Assembly (NCBI GenBank): GCA_016219235.1
Contig: JACRBO010000448.1
Span: forward strand, 1-8,456
Direction of reading: 5' to 3'
Source: Chloroflexota bacterium
GTDB taxonomy: Bacteria; Chloroflexota; Anaerolineae; Fen-1058
Length of the DNA stretch: 8,456 bases
Below are positions 1-6,666 of this stretch, piece after piece. Each line of letters opens with the position of its first letter. The stretch's first letter is position 1. A program made the translations under genes and the position numbers. Under the pieces are notes generated by a model that was not told the origin of the DNA, made no database searches, and worked only from the letters and a program-made list of their open reading frames with translations.

Positions 1-328
1 ACGCCTCGGTGGCGTAGCGGCGCATAAAGTGCCGGTGAATGGGATAGTCGGCCACGGGCACAATCGACGCCGCGTGCGCCCAGAATTCAAAGAGACTGCG
101 ATCGCGCCACAAGAGTTGATCGAGATGATCGAGATCGTACTGACCGACGCGGCTCCAGACGACGATCTGATGCGAGCGCGCCACCGCGCTGATCGGATCG
201 AGTTGCAGGCAGCCTAAATCGCGCACCAGATCAAGAATCCCTGCGGCATCGCTGGTCGGCGATTGGCCTGCCAGATGTTGTTTGACCAGCGCTAACTTTC
301 GGACGGTGTCAAGTGACAGGGTTCGCAT
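1..328 (-). CDS. YcaQ/AlkZ-like winged-helix DNA glycosylase, N-terminal part (runs off left edge)
   Basis: Partial gene read leftwards from ATG at 328; 109 residues lie in the window and the frame is open to the edge. The stretch with LGCLQLDPI at residues 38-46, ARSHQIVVWSRVGQYD at 50-65 and FEFWAHAASIVP at 80-91 is characteristic of the HTH_42/YcaQ family of winged-helix proteins, which remove bulky alkylated bases and unhook interstrand crosslinks. Q42-L43-D44 fits the Q-hydrophobic-D catalytic signature described for the YcaQ branch, whereas antibiotic self-resistance AlkZ enzymes have Q-x-Q. The start at 328 is the only in-frame ATG ahead of the conserved helices. A TATAAT box sits at 363-358 on the same strand. 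No good Shine-Dalgarno is seen. Full family members are about 350-410 residues, so most of the gene is missing. The family call is firm; the substrate is inferred. Confidence 0.85.
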   Translation of the reverse strand, partial: MRTLSLDTVRKLALVKQHLAGQSPTSDAAGILDLVRDLGCLQLDPISAVARSHQIVVWSRVGQYDLDHLDQLLWRDRSLFEFWAHAASIVPVADYPIHRHFMRRYATEA

Positions 329-357
329 GGCGCATCCATGTGGTAGAATGTCGCGCG

Positions 358-386
358 ATTATAACGGAGCAATGCACAATGCACAA
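358..386 (-). promoter_or_regulatory. Probable sigma70-type promoter for the YcaQ-like gene
   Basis: On the minus strand a perfect TATAAT lies at 363-358. A weak TTGTGC -35 lies 17 nt upstream (386-381), inside the heptamer repeat. The expected start of transcription near 351 gives a leader of about 22 nt before the ATG at 328. The -10 is good; the -35 matches only its TTG. Confidence 0.45.
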
Positions 387-419
387 TGCATAATTCATAA
401 TTCATAATGCGTAATGACT
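371..419. repeat. Seven-unit heptanucleotide tandem repeat
   Basis: Seven 7-bp units run without a break: AATGCAC, AATGCAC, AATGCAT, AATTCAT, AATTCAT, AATGCGT, AATGACT. The AT-rich block stands out in GC-rich surroundings and lies between divergent genes. It contains three CATAAT hexamers at 389, 396 and 403, seven bases apart, which resemble plus-strand -10 boxes. A degenerate copy of the same heptamer family occurs at 8389-8416. The pattern recalls the short tandemly repeated repetitive (STRR) heptamers of cyanobacteria, but the relationship is not established. Confidence 0.85.
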
Positions 420-437
420 GGCGGCCGATCGCTGATT

Positions 438-484
438 ACCAATCACCAGTTGACCAATCTACCAATTTACCAATTTACCAATCT
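438..484. repeat. ACCAATYT octamer array in a gene leader
   Basis: Four exact-phase 8-bp units, ACCAATCT, ACCAATTT, ACCAATTT, ACCAATCT, occupy 453-484. Degenerate units (ACCAATC at 438 and ACCAGTTG at 445) precede them. The array ends 18 bp before the ATG of the phosphoesterase gene, so it would lie in that gene's leader or promoter. Its unit length and sequence differ from the heptamer block at 371-419. Translating the region gives low-complexity peptide, which argues against an upstream start for the gene. Confidence 0.75.
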
Positions 485-502
485 ACTACTCCCCGATCTA
501 CT

Positions 503-1384
503 ATGAAACTAGCCATTTTATCTGACGTCCACGCAAATTTGGCCGCACTTGAAGCGGTTGTCGAAGACATCGATCGCTGGCAGCCCGATCGGGTGATCGT
601 GGCCGGCGATGTGATCAATCGCGGCCCGCGCCCGCGCGAATGTTTGGACCTGGTGCTGAATCGCGTGCGCACGCACGGCTGGCAATGCGTGCTGGGCAAT
701 CACGAAGAGTATGTGCTGACGCACGCCGCACCGCATGCGCCGCGCAGCGGCCGGCGCTTTGAGCTGCATCGCAATTCATTCTGGACGTATCAGCAAGTGC
801 AGGCCGATCTGGCGACGCTGGCGGCGTGGCCGTTTCAGTTCAGCGTGTGGCAGGCCGGGAGCGAAGCCCGCAGCGTGCACGCGTCGATGCTGGGGACGCG
901 GGCGGGCATTTACAGGGAGACCCCGGAAGCAGACCTTCGTGAGAAGATCGCGCCGCCGCATGCGCCGCCGCCGAGTGTGCTAATTGCCGGTCATACGCAC
1001 AAGCCGCTCATTCGCACCATCGATCAGACGCTCGTGATCAACGTGGGTGCGGTGGGTTTGCCTTTCGACGGCGATGCGCGGGCGGGCTACGGCCAGGTGA
1101 CGTGGCATGGTGGTCAATGGCAGGCTGAGGTGATGCGCGTGCCGTATGATCGCGCCCGGGCCGATCGGGATTTTGAGATCACCGGTTATCTGGATCAGGT
1201 CGGGCCGATGGGTTATTTGATTCGTGATGAACTGGCGCGGGCGCAATCGAACCTGGCGGAATGGGCCGCCGTGTACGAGCAGCCGGTGCTCAGGGGTGAA
1301 CTTACGCTGGCGGAGTCGGTGCGGCGTTATTTTCAGGGGCAGATACCGCCGGTTCCGGCGGCACCGAAACTAGCGGCAGCGTGA
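503..1384 (+). CDS. Calcineurin-like metallophosphoesterase (YfcE/MJ0936-like)
   Basis: A 293-residue cytoplasmic phosphodiesterase/phosphatase of the two-metal calcineurin-like superfamily. The metal-binding signatures are in order: SDVHAN (D8, H10), AGDVINRG (D36), LGNHEEY (N66, H67), SVHAS (H126) and AGHTHKP (H164, H166), followed by VINVGAVGLPFDGDARAGY, typical of this family. The substrate cannot be told from sequence; relatives act on varied phosphodiesters. After the domain (about residue 215) comes a C-terminal extension ending in a Pro/Ala-rich tail. The frame extends upstream to an ATG at 407, but those 32 residues come from tandem repeats, so the start is placed at 503, where MKLAILSDVHAN begins the fold. 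No clear ribosome site precedes it. The last 83 nt overlap the end of the convergent kinase gene. Confidence 0.88.
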   Translation: MKLAILSDVHANLAALEAVVEDIDRWQPDRVIVAGDVINRGPRPRECLDLVLNRVRTHGWQCVLGNHEEYVLTHAAPHAPRSGRRFELHRNSFWTYQQVQADLATLAAWPFQFSVWQAGSEARSVHASMLGTRAGIYRETPEADLREKIAPPHAPPPSVLIAGHTHKPLIRTIDQTLVINVGAVGLPFDGDARAGYGQVTWHGGQWQAEVMRVPYDRARADRDFEITGYLDQVGPMGYLIRDELARAQSNLAEWAAVYEQPVLRGELTLAESVRRYFQGQIPPVPAAPKLAAA

Positions 1385-3914
1385 CGGTGAACCGGGTGCC
1401 GGACTCTGTGCCAACGTGACTGTCTACTTCGATCTTGCCGCCGTGCAAATCGACGGACCGCTTGACGATGGTCATACCCAGGCCGGTGCCGGCGATGTTA
1501 CCCACGTTGCTGGCGCGATGGAAGGTGTCGTAGAGGTGGGCCAGATCATCGAGCGGAATGCCAATGCCGTGATCGCTAATTTCGAAAACAACTTGTCCTG
1601 CCTGCTCGTGCAGATTGAACTGGACGGGTGCGCCGGGCGGCGAATACTTGATGGCGTTGGACAACAGGTTGGATAGAATGTGCCGCAGTAAACGTTCATC
1701 CATGACGGCATTGGCGCAGTCGCCGCGTGCGAGAAACACAATCGGCTGGGGATGTGATCCGTCGGGTTGGATCTCGCTGATGATCGAGCCGCAGAACCCG
1801 ATCAAGTCCAGCGGCGCCGGCTCAAACGCCTGTTTGCCCGCATCCGACCTGCCTACCACCAGCACGTCGTTGATTAGATCAACCATGTGCTGCACGGCGG
1901 TTTGAATCCGCTTCAGATACTCCAGTTTCTTGGCGTCGCTCCAGCGATGGCTATAATGCTCCAGCAGTTCGGCCGACGACAGGATGGTGGTCAGCGGGGT
2001 GCGAAACTCGTGCGAGGCGACGGAGATAAAGCGCGACTTGAGTTCGCTGAGTTCTTTCTCTTTGTCCAGCGCGCGCTGCATTTCAATTTCGGCCTGGCGG
2101 CGTTCGGTTACGTCGTTGCTATACACCGCGACTCGATCGATCACGCCGGCGGCACCGCGAATCGGATAAATGACGTTCTCGAAATAGCGGCCCGCCCGCT
2201 CGTCTTGAAAGCGGATCGGCTGGCCGGTGTTGATCGCGCGATTGACCTGCGCGCGCCGTGCCTGCGCCAGGGCCGGTTCAAATAAATCCACCAGATTGAC
2301 GCCGACCAATTGCTCGACCGATGTCGCCAGGTCCTCGGCGCCGGGCGCGTTGGCCGCCAGTAGCGTGCCGTTCGCGTCGAGCAAGTAGGCGGCATCGGGC
2401 GCGGCATTCAGCAGGACACGGGCCGTTTCTTCGCTGTCGCGCAGGGCGGCCGTGCGTTCGCGCACCCGCGCTTCCAATTCAGTGGCGTGGCGCTGGGCCT
2501 CCTGATACAGGCGTGCATTCTCCAGTGCTACCGCGACCTGATCGGCCAAGACGCGCAGAAAGTCCAGATCGACTTCGCTGAAGCCATTCACGTGCGGGCT
2601 TTGCAGATCGATGTGACCCAGCACACTGTCGCCGCGCAAAATCGGGATCACCAGTTCCGATCGGGTTTCCGGCACCAGCGGAAAATAATCGGGGTCCAGG
2701 CGCACGTCATTGACGGCGATCACCTGGCGGGTGGCGTAGGCTCGGCCATTAATGCCGCCCGTGAGCGGCAGCTGATGTTGCGCCGCGCGCGCGATCAGTT
2801 CCGGCGAGTAGCCGCGCTGTGCGCGACGTTCAAAGTTGCCTGCGGCGGGCCGGGCGATCAACGCTGCACCGTGTGTTGCGTGCGTGGCGCGCATGGCCTC
2901 GTCGATCAGTTGTTCGAGGATGGCGGCCGGATCGAGCGTGGAGTTAACGGTCTGGCCGATCCGGTATAGCGTTTCAAGGCGCTGATGGCTGCGCCGCTCC
3001 GCGTCAAACAGGCGCGCATTATCAATGGCGACGGCGGTCTGCGCGGCGACGGCTTCCAGCAGCTGCACATCGGCGGCGTCGAACGCCCCCGACACTTTAT
3101 TGATCTGTTCCAGCACGCCGATAATGACGTTATGGGCAAACATCGGCACACAGATCAAGTTGCGCGTCTGAAAACCCGACGGTGTATCAATTTGCCCGAG
3201 GAAACGTTGATCGGTGGCGGTGTCCAAAATCAGTGCCGATTGCTGATGTTCCACCACCCAGCCTGCCACGCCCTGGCCGCGCTTCAGGCGCAGCCCGATG
3301 ACGTCCTGACTGGCGACGCCCGCCGCCCGATGAAACACCAGTTCCGTGTGCGACTCGTCTAGCAGCGCTACCGAGCAAGCTTCCGCGCCCACGGCCTGCC
3401 GGGTCCGCTCCAGCAAGATGCTCAAAATCTGATCGAGATCGAGTGTGGACGCAATGGCCTGGCCGATGTCGTTAAGCATGGTCAGGCGCTGCGCCAATTG
3501 GCGCAAATCACGCTCGGTATTCGCGTGTTCGGTAATGTCGTGTACAATCGAGAGCAAGACGGAGTGGCCGTTGATGTCCATGGGCGAGGCTCGAACCTCG
3601 ACGGTGCGCACTTCGCCTGAGGCCAGCCGGTGCGGGACCACAAACTGATTGCGTTCGCGGCGGATGGCGCTCTGCCGGTAGTGCGCGGCCTTCTCCGGGT
3701 GAAGTTGAACGATGTCCGTAACGTTGAGCGCGCACAGCGCGGCGTTCTCGTAGCCGTAAAAAGCGCAGGCGGCCTGGTTGGCCCGGAGAATCGCGCCCGT
3801 CTCCGGCTCGATCAGCAGCATTACCGCCTGATGTCCGTCGAACAGTTGACTGAACGGCTCGTACAGAGCATCCGATTCAGCCGGCAAGGGTGAGTGTGGT
3901 GAAGTGTCTGACAT
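1302..3914 (-). CDS. Multi-sensor histidine kinase (PAS-GAF-GAF-PAS-HisKA-HATPase)
   Basis: An 870-residue cytosolic sensor kinase without membrane helices or signal peptide. Domains in order: PAS (about 22-130, ending SIVHDITEH), GAF (about 150-303), GAF (about 318-472), coiled-coil linker (473-495), second PAS (about 497-605, ending NDVTERR), HisKA with phospho-acceptor H635 in SHEFRTPLTT, and HATPase with N-box LSNLLSNAIKYS (748-758), G1 DHGIGI (781-786) and G2 GTGLGM (809-814). The C-terminus is a Pro/Ala tail (851-870) with no receiver domain. Two PAS and two GAF modules suggest sensing of small ligands, redox state or light; no cofactor-binding cysteine can be assigned from sequence. 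No response-regulator gene lies in the window, so its partner is elsewhere. The gene diverges from the rhodanese gene and its 3' end overlaps the phosphoesterase gene. Confidence 0.95.
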   Translation of the reverse strand: MSDTSPHSPLPAESDALYEPFSQLFDGHQAVMLLIEPETGAILRANQAACAFYGYENAALCALNVTDIVQLHPEKAAHYRQSAIRRERNQFVVPHRLASGEVRTVEVRASPMDINGHSVLLSIVHDITEHANTERDLRQLAQRLTMLNDIGQAIASTLDLDQILSILLERTRQAVGAEACSVALLDESHTELVFHRAAGVASQDVIGLRLKRGQGVAGWVVEHQQSALILDTATDQRFLGQIDTPSGFQTRNLICVPMFAHNVIIGVLEQINKVSGAFDAADVQLLEAVAAQTAVAIDNARLFDAERRSHQRLETLYRIGQTVNSTLDPAAILEQLIDEAMRATHATHGAALIARPAAGNFERRAQRGYSPELIARAAQHQLPLTGGINGRAYATRQVIAVNDVRLDPDYFPLVPETRSELVIPILRGDSVLGHIDLQSPHVNGFSEVDLDFLRVLADQVAVALENARLYQEAQRHATELEARVRERTAALRDSEETARVLLNAAPDAAYLLDANGTLLAANAPGAEDLATSVEQLVGVNLVDLFEPALAQARRAQVNRAINTGQPIRFQDERAGRYFENVIYPIRGAAGVIDRVAVYSNDVTERRQAEIEMQRALDKEKELSELKSRFISVASHEFRTPLTTILSSAELLEHYSHRWSDAKKLEYLKRIQTAVQHMVDLINDVLVVGRSDAGKQAFEPAPLDLIGFCGSIISEIQPDGSHPQPIVFLARGDCANAVMDERLLRHILSNLLSNAIKYSPPGAPVQFNLHEQAGQVVFEISDHGIGIPLDDLAHLYDTFHRASNVGNIAGTGLGMTIVKRSVDLHGGKIEVDSHVGTESGTRFTVTLPLVSVPPEPAVSAPENNAAPTPPA

Positions 3915-3953
3915 GGTAAACGCGTCTTACCCGACAACGGCTACGCCACGATC

Positions 3954-3983
3954 ATTGTACCATTGAGGCGTTGTTTGGGTAAA
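3954..3983 (-). promoter_or_regulatory. Possible sigma70-type promoter of the histidine kinase gene
   Basis: On the minus strand TACAAT (3959-3954) is preceded at 18 nt by TTTACC (3983-3978). Transcription would begin near 3947, leaving a leader of about 33 nt before the ATG at 3914, which lacks a recognisable Shine-Dalgarno. The -10 matches 5 of 6 and the -35 matches 4 of 6. It abuts the element serving the divergent rhodanese gene, so the two could interfere with each other. Confidence 0.35.
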
Positions 3984-3988
3984 TGGTT

Positions 3989-4017
3989 TGAAACGTTTGA
4001 CGGTGTCGTGCATCTAA
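3989..4017 (+). promoter_or_regulatory. ECF-type promoter candidate upstream of the rhodanese gene (copy 1)
   Basis: TGAAACGTTT-N10-TGCATCTAA. Read as an ECF promoter, the -35 is TGAAAC (3989-3994), the spacer 16 nt and the -10 CATCTAA (4011-4017). A start near 4024 would give a leader of about 28 nt containing the ribosome site at 4039-4043, an ideal layout. The identical bipartite element precedes the ECF sigma gene at 7294-7322. The AAACGTTT core is also a palindrome of the kind bound by LacI-family regulators, so an operator is an alternative. Confidence 0.6.
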
Positions 4018-4038
4018 TGAACCGGATAAGCACACTAC

Positions 4039-4043
4039 AGGAG
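4039..4043 (+). promoter_or_regulatory. Ribosome binding site deciding the rhodanese start
   Basis: AGGAG at 4039-4043 lies 8 nt before the ATG at 4052 but only 2 nt before an in-frame ATG at 4046, so 4052 is the favoured start. Confidence 0.7.
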
Positions 4044-4051
4044 AAATGACC

Positions 4052-4570
4052 ATGTCTAAGAAGAAAGCCAAATCGTCAGCAAGCAGACCGGCGGCTCAGC
4101 CCCCTAAAGCCGCGCCACAAGCGTCGGCCGCCTGGGTGTGGGGTGGGCTGGGTCTGTTGGCCGTGATCGTCATCGCGGTGTTCGTGTCGCAGGGTGCGGG
4201 CGCGGGTGCGGCCAGTGTGCCGACGACAGCCGCACCCGCCGCATCGTCGGCCAGCCTGTCGGCGGAAATCTCGGTGGCCGAAGCGGCCGCCAAACGGCAG
4301 GCGGGGGCGTTCATTCTGGATGTGCGCGAACCGGAGGAATGGAATGAGTATCACATCCCTGGCGCGACGTTGATTTCGCTGGGTGAGTTGGAAGCGCGCG
4401 TCAAAGACGTGCCGCGCGACAAAGAAGTGGTCGTGGTGTGCCGCTCGGGCAATCGCAGCCAGGCGGGCCGCGACATTCTGACGAACGCGGGCTTTACGCA
4501 AGTGACCAGCATGGCAGGCGGGCTGAAGGACTGGGCCGCCGCCAACCTGCCGACTGTGACCGGGCCGTGA
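4052..4570 (+). CDS. Membrane-anchored single-domain rhodanese
   Basis: A 172-residue protein with a lysine-rich N-terminus (MSKKKAKSS), a Pro/Ala-rich stretch, one hydrophobic helix at about 28-46, an Ala/Ser/Thr/Pro linker (48-70) and a rhodanese domain (about 71-168). The active-site loop is CRSGNR with catalytic C130, preceded by LDVREPEEWNEYHIPGA at 89-105, a standard rhodanese signature. Such domains move sulfane sulfur through a cysteine persulfide, or act in thiol redox chemistry. The positive-inside rule places the domain outside the membrane. The gene stands alone, with an ECF-type promoter candidate upstream (3989-4017) and a hairpin terminator downstream (4626-4667). Sharing that element with the sigma gene at 7324 suggests co-regulation. 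The family call is firm; the sulfur donor and acceptor are unknown. Confidence 0.92.
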   Translation: MSKKKAKSSASRPAAQPPKAAPQASAAWVWGGLGLLAVIVIAVFVSQGAGAGAASVPTTAAPAASSASLSAEISVAEAAAKRQAGAFILDVREPEEWNEYHIPGATLISLGELEARVKDVPRDKEVVVVCRSGNRSQAGRDILTNAGFTQVTSMAGGLKDWAAANLPTVTGP

Positions 4571-4625
4571 TCGATCGATCGTTTGATTGACGTTTACAAC
4601 TGCATATTGCCGTTCAATTGTTCAT

Positions 4626-4667
4626 CACCACTCCGATCGCGCCGCTCGCCGATCGGGGTGGTGTTTT
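4626..4667 (+). terminator. Rho-independent terminator after the rhodanese gene
   Basis: A 14-bp stem with one G-U pair forms between 4626-4639 (CACCACTCCGATCG) and 4650-4663 (CGATCGGGGTGGTG) around a 10-nt loop, followed at once by TTTT (4664-4667). There is no matching T-run in the opposite direction. It lies 55 nt past the rhodanese stop and upstream of the next promoter, so it insulates the two units. The T-run is short. Confidence 0.75.
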
Positions 4668-4697
4668 GGTTCACGGCGTGGTTCAATCGGGCTGGGG

Positions 4698-4703
4698 TAT
4701 AAT
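4698..4703 (+). promoter_or_regulatory. Promoter -10 box of the Nudix-thioesterase operon
   Basis: A perfect TATAAT sits between GGGG (4694-4697) and CCCC (4704-4707), so the box is the loop of a 4-bp inverted repeat. No good -35 exists at 16-18 nt upstream. A start near 4710 would give a leader of about 25 nt containing the ribosome site at 4719-4724. The spacing is sensible, but the missing -35 suggests help from an activator. Confidence 0.55.
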
Positions 4704-4718
4704 CCCCAATATCTGCAA

Positions 4719-4724
4719 CGGAGG
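4719..4724 (+). promoter_or_regulatory. Ribosome binding site of the Nudix gene
   Basis: CGGAGG ends 10 nt before the ATG at 4735 and fixes that codon as the start. The open frame extends further upstream, but only through the terminator and the -10 box. Confidence 0.75.
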
Positions 4725-4734
4725 TCGAACGCCT

Positions 4735-5169
4735 ATGCAGCGCGGGATCGATTACATCGGAGTCGGCGTCGGAGCGATTATCGTCAATGCGCGCGGGCGG
4801 GTGTTTATGGCCCAGCGCGGCCCGCTGGCCAAGAACGAGCGCGGGTTGTGGGAATTTCCGGGTGGCGCGGTGGAATATGGCGAGACCTTGATCGCGGCGT
4901 TGAAGCGCGAAATTACCGAGGAATACGGCCTGCAGATGGAAGTGCGCGATCTGCTGGACGTGGTCGATCATATCCTACCGGATGAAGGCCAACATTGGGT
5001 CTCGCCGACGTATGTGTGCGCGCTGATCGGCGGCGAGGCCGAGATTCGCGAACCGGGCAAGTGTTCGGCGTTGGGCTGGTTTGAGCCGGATGACGCGCCT
5101 GACGACCTGACACAGATTTCGCGCCTGAACTTGCAGCACTATCTTGAACGGCTCAACGTGTCGGCGTGA
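4735..5169 (+). CDS. Nudix hydrolase, MutT-like
   Basis: A 144-residue single-domain Nudix hydrolase, a typical length. The Nudix box is complete: G44-x5-E50-x7-R58-E59-I60-x-E62-E63-x-G65-L66, the Mg2+-binding loop-helix that hydrolyses nucleoside diphosphates linked to another moiety. The N-terminal VGVGAIIVNARGRVFMAQRG and the GLWEFPGGAVEYGET context resemble the MutT/NUDT1 and ADP-ribose/dNTP pyrophosphatase groups, but the substrate cannot be assigned. Start and ribosome site are clear. It is first in a plus-strand run; the thioesterase ATG follows its stop after 10 nt, so the two are very likely co-transcribed. Confidence 0.92.
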   Translation: MQRGIDYIGVGVGAIIVNARGRVFMAQRGPLAKNERGLWEFPGGAVEYGETLIAALKREITEEYGLQMEVRDLLDVVDHILPDEGQHWVSPTYVCALIGGEAEIREPGKCSALGWFEPDDAPDDLTQISRLNLQHYLERLNVSA

Positions 5170-5179
5170 GTGCGTGATC

Positions 5180-5596
5180 ATGTCCGAGACCTTTCGATTT
5201 GCCACCTCAATTACGATTCGTTTCCGCGATCTGGATGCCTTTGGTCACGTCAACAACGCCGTGTACTTCACCTACATGGAAATGGCCCGCGTCGAATACT
5301 TCAAACACCTGGGCCTGTTGGCGGATGACTTCCCCTCGCCGTTCTTTATCATCGCCGAAGCGAACTGCCAGTTCAAGGCGCCGATCTTAATGTCGATGAT
5401 GCTGCGCATTCGCGTCGGCGTGAGTCGTCTGGGTAACTCCAGTTTCGATATGGTGTATGAATTTGTCGACGAAGCCGCCGGCCAGGTGCTGGCGCTGGGC
5501 CGCACGGTGCAGGTGATGTTTGATTATGCTGTCCGGCGCACGGTGGCGCTGCCCGATCGCTGGCGGCAGACGCTGACGGACTTCGAGGCGTTATGA
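5180..5596 (+). CDS. Hotdog-fold acyl-CoA thioesterase (4HBT/YbgC-like)
   Basis: A 138-residue hotdog protein of the 4-hydroxybenzoyl-CoA thioesterase family. The signature is RFRDLDAFGHVNNAVYFTYMEMAR at 14-37, written here only to place it: D19 aligns with the catalytic Asp of the family, and GHVNN with the helix-start loop. A second conserved stretch, AEANCQFKAPI (59-69), forms the substrate-side strand. It probably hydrolyses a cytosolic acyl-CoA; which one is unknown. The ATG at 5180 is chosen because it gives the standard short N-terminus; a longer in-frame start would lie inside the Nudix gene. No Shine-Dalgarno is evident, so coupling to Nudix translation 10 nt upstream is likely. Its stop overlaps the next gene as ATGA. 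Confidence 0.9.
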   Translation: MSETFRFATSITIRFRDLDAFGHVNNAVYFTYMEMARVEYFKHLGLLADDFPSPFFIIAEANCQFKAPILMSMMLRIRVGVSRLGNSSFDMVYEFVDEAAGQVLALGRTVQVMFDYAVRRTVALPDRWRQTLTDFEAL

Positions 5597-6633
5597 CTGA
5601 ATCTCTGCCCGACGTAATCGACGCGCAGTTGTGCTATTTGCTGATCATGCCGTGCGACGAGCGGCCGTTGACGGCCTCGCCGCAGCCCTTGCAGCGTCTG
5701 CGCGACGCTCCGTACTTCGAGGCGATCGATGTGGAGGTGCGCATCACCGGCTCGGAGACGATCGTGCACGACGGCGTGTCGATCTCGATCCACTATCAGA
5801 CCTATGACGGCGTGGTGCAAATTGCCGAGTGCTATTTTTCGCTGCCCGATGTGTTAAGCATCAACTCGCTTCAAGCGAAGGCGCGTGTCCAGGCCGCGTT
5901 GCGCTCGCACCTGACCGCCACGCGGCCGCAGCGCGGCGATATGGTGGAAGAATATGCCGTGATGATGCTGTCGGCGGTTGACGGCACGCCCGATGAATTC
6001 ATCGATCGCAACGGCCAGACGCTGGCGCGCTTCATGCGCACCCAGCGCGAAGTCTTCGGCCCGCGTGAAATTGACGACATCTTGATCTCGCGGGTGCGTT
6101 ACTCTGAAGCCGATTTGACCGTGGTCGATTGGGAGGGGGCGGTGATCGTTTCGCCGGAAGGCGATTTCCAATCGGACATTGAACTGTTGAAAATCGGCAA
6201 CTATCAATTGCTGCGCTATCGCTTGCTGGACGAAGCCATCGATCAAAACCTGACGGCCGTCAGCCAGAATCTGCACGAGGGCGCGCGCAGCACGCTGCTC
6301 CCGACGCGCTCGAAGCGTGTGCTGCGCCAGGTGGTCGAGCAGCGGCTGGCACTGACGCTGGGCTTTGAGAAGATCAATCAGAGTTTGCTGCTCATCGGCG
6401 ACTGGTACACGGCCAAACTGTATCGAGTAATCTACGACGAGTTTTATCTGGACGAGTGGGAGGCGGTGATTCAGGCTAAACTGGGAAACCTGGAATCGAT
6501 CATTCAGGTGATTCGCGAAAACTTTGAATTTTCGTGGGCGCGCTTTCTGGAGCTGCTGCAGATTGCGGGCTGGCTGCTGTTGCTGGTAGGTTATTTTGTG
6601 TTGTTCTTTCTCGATTTGAAAGCGTATCAATAA
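5593..6633 (+). CDS. Tail-anchored membrane protein of unknown function
   Basis: A 346-residue protein I cannot name. The N-terminal half (1-215) is a mixed alpha/beta soluble region with YFSLPDVL (81-88), RVRYSEADLTVVDWEGAV (167-184) and SPEGDFQSDIELLKIGNYQL (187-206). The second half (about 207-320) is helical and ends with one hydrophobic helix at about 322-340 followed by DLKAYQ, so it is predicted to be C-terminally anchored with the bulk in the cytoplasm. The order (soluble domain, long helical hairpin-like region, single C-terminal helix) recalls the RMD1/DUF155 family, but I see no diagnostic motif, so this is only a lead. It starts with an ATGA overlap on the thioesterase stop, implying translational coupling. 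The CcmC-like gene follows 33 nt downstream. Confidence 0.85.
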   Translation: MTESLPDVIDAQLCYLLIMPCDERPLTASPQPLQRLRDAPYFEAIDVEVRITGSETIVHDGVSISIHYQTYDGVVQIAECYFSLPDVLSINSLQAKARVQAALRSHLTATRPQRGDMVEEYAVMMLSAVDGTPDEFIDRNGQTLARFMRTQREVFGPREIDDILISRVRYSEADLTVVDWEGAVIVSPEGDFQSDIELLKIGNYQLLRYRLLDEAIDQNLTAVSQNLHEGARSTLLPTRSKRVLRQVVEQRLALTLGFEKINQSLLLIGDWYTAKLYRVIYDEFYLDEWEAVIQAKLGNLESIIQVIRENFEFSWARFLELLQIAGWLLLLVGYFVLFFLDLKAYQ

Positions 6634-6666
6634 CCTGCATGTGGCGCTGATAGAACCGGAGTCGTT

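Noticed and set aside
29..217. A short plus-strand open frame at the left end
   Set aside because: It is antisense to the YcaQ-like gene, whose protein carries clear family motifs over the same bases.
371..484. Repeat blocks considered as a CRISPR array
   Set aside because: Units are 7-8 bp and contiguous, with no spacers and no cas genes.
407..502. In-frame ATG at 407 as the start of the phosphoesterase
   Set aside because: The extra 32 residues are encoded by the heptamer and octamer repeats and match nothing in the fold, while MKLAILSDVHAN at 503 is the usual beginning of the domain.
1346..1361. Inverted repeat CCGCCGGTTCCGGCGG as a bidirectional terminator
   Set aside because: Neither side is followed by a T-run, and it lies inside the coding tails of both convergent genes.
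3997..4020. TTGACG followed by TAATGA as a sigma70 promoter for the rhodanese gene
   Set aside because: The spacing is only 12 nt, too short; the ECF-type reading of the same region has correct spacing and a second copy.
4569..4581. GATCGATCGATCG as an operator or origin element
   Set aside because: It is a simple tandem GATC palindrome just after a stop codon, in a window where CGATCG is common throughout; nothing else marks it.
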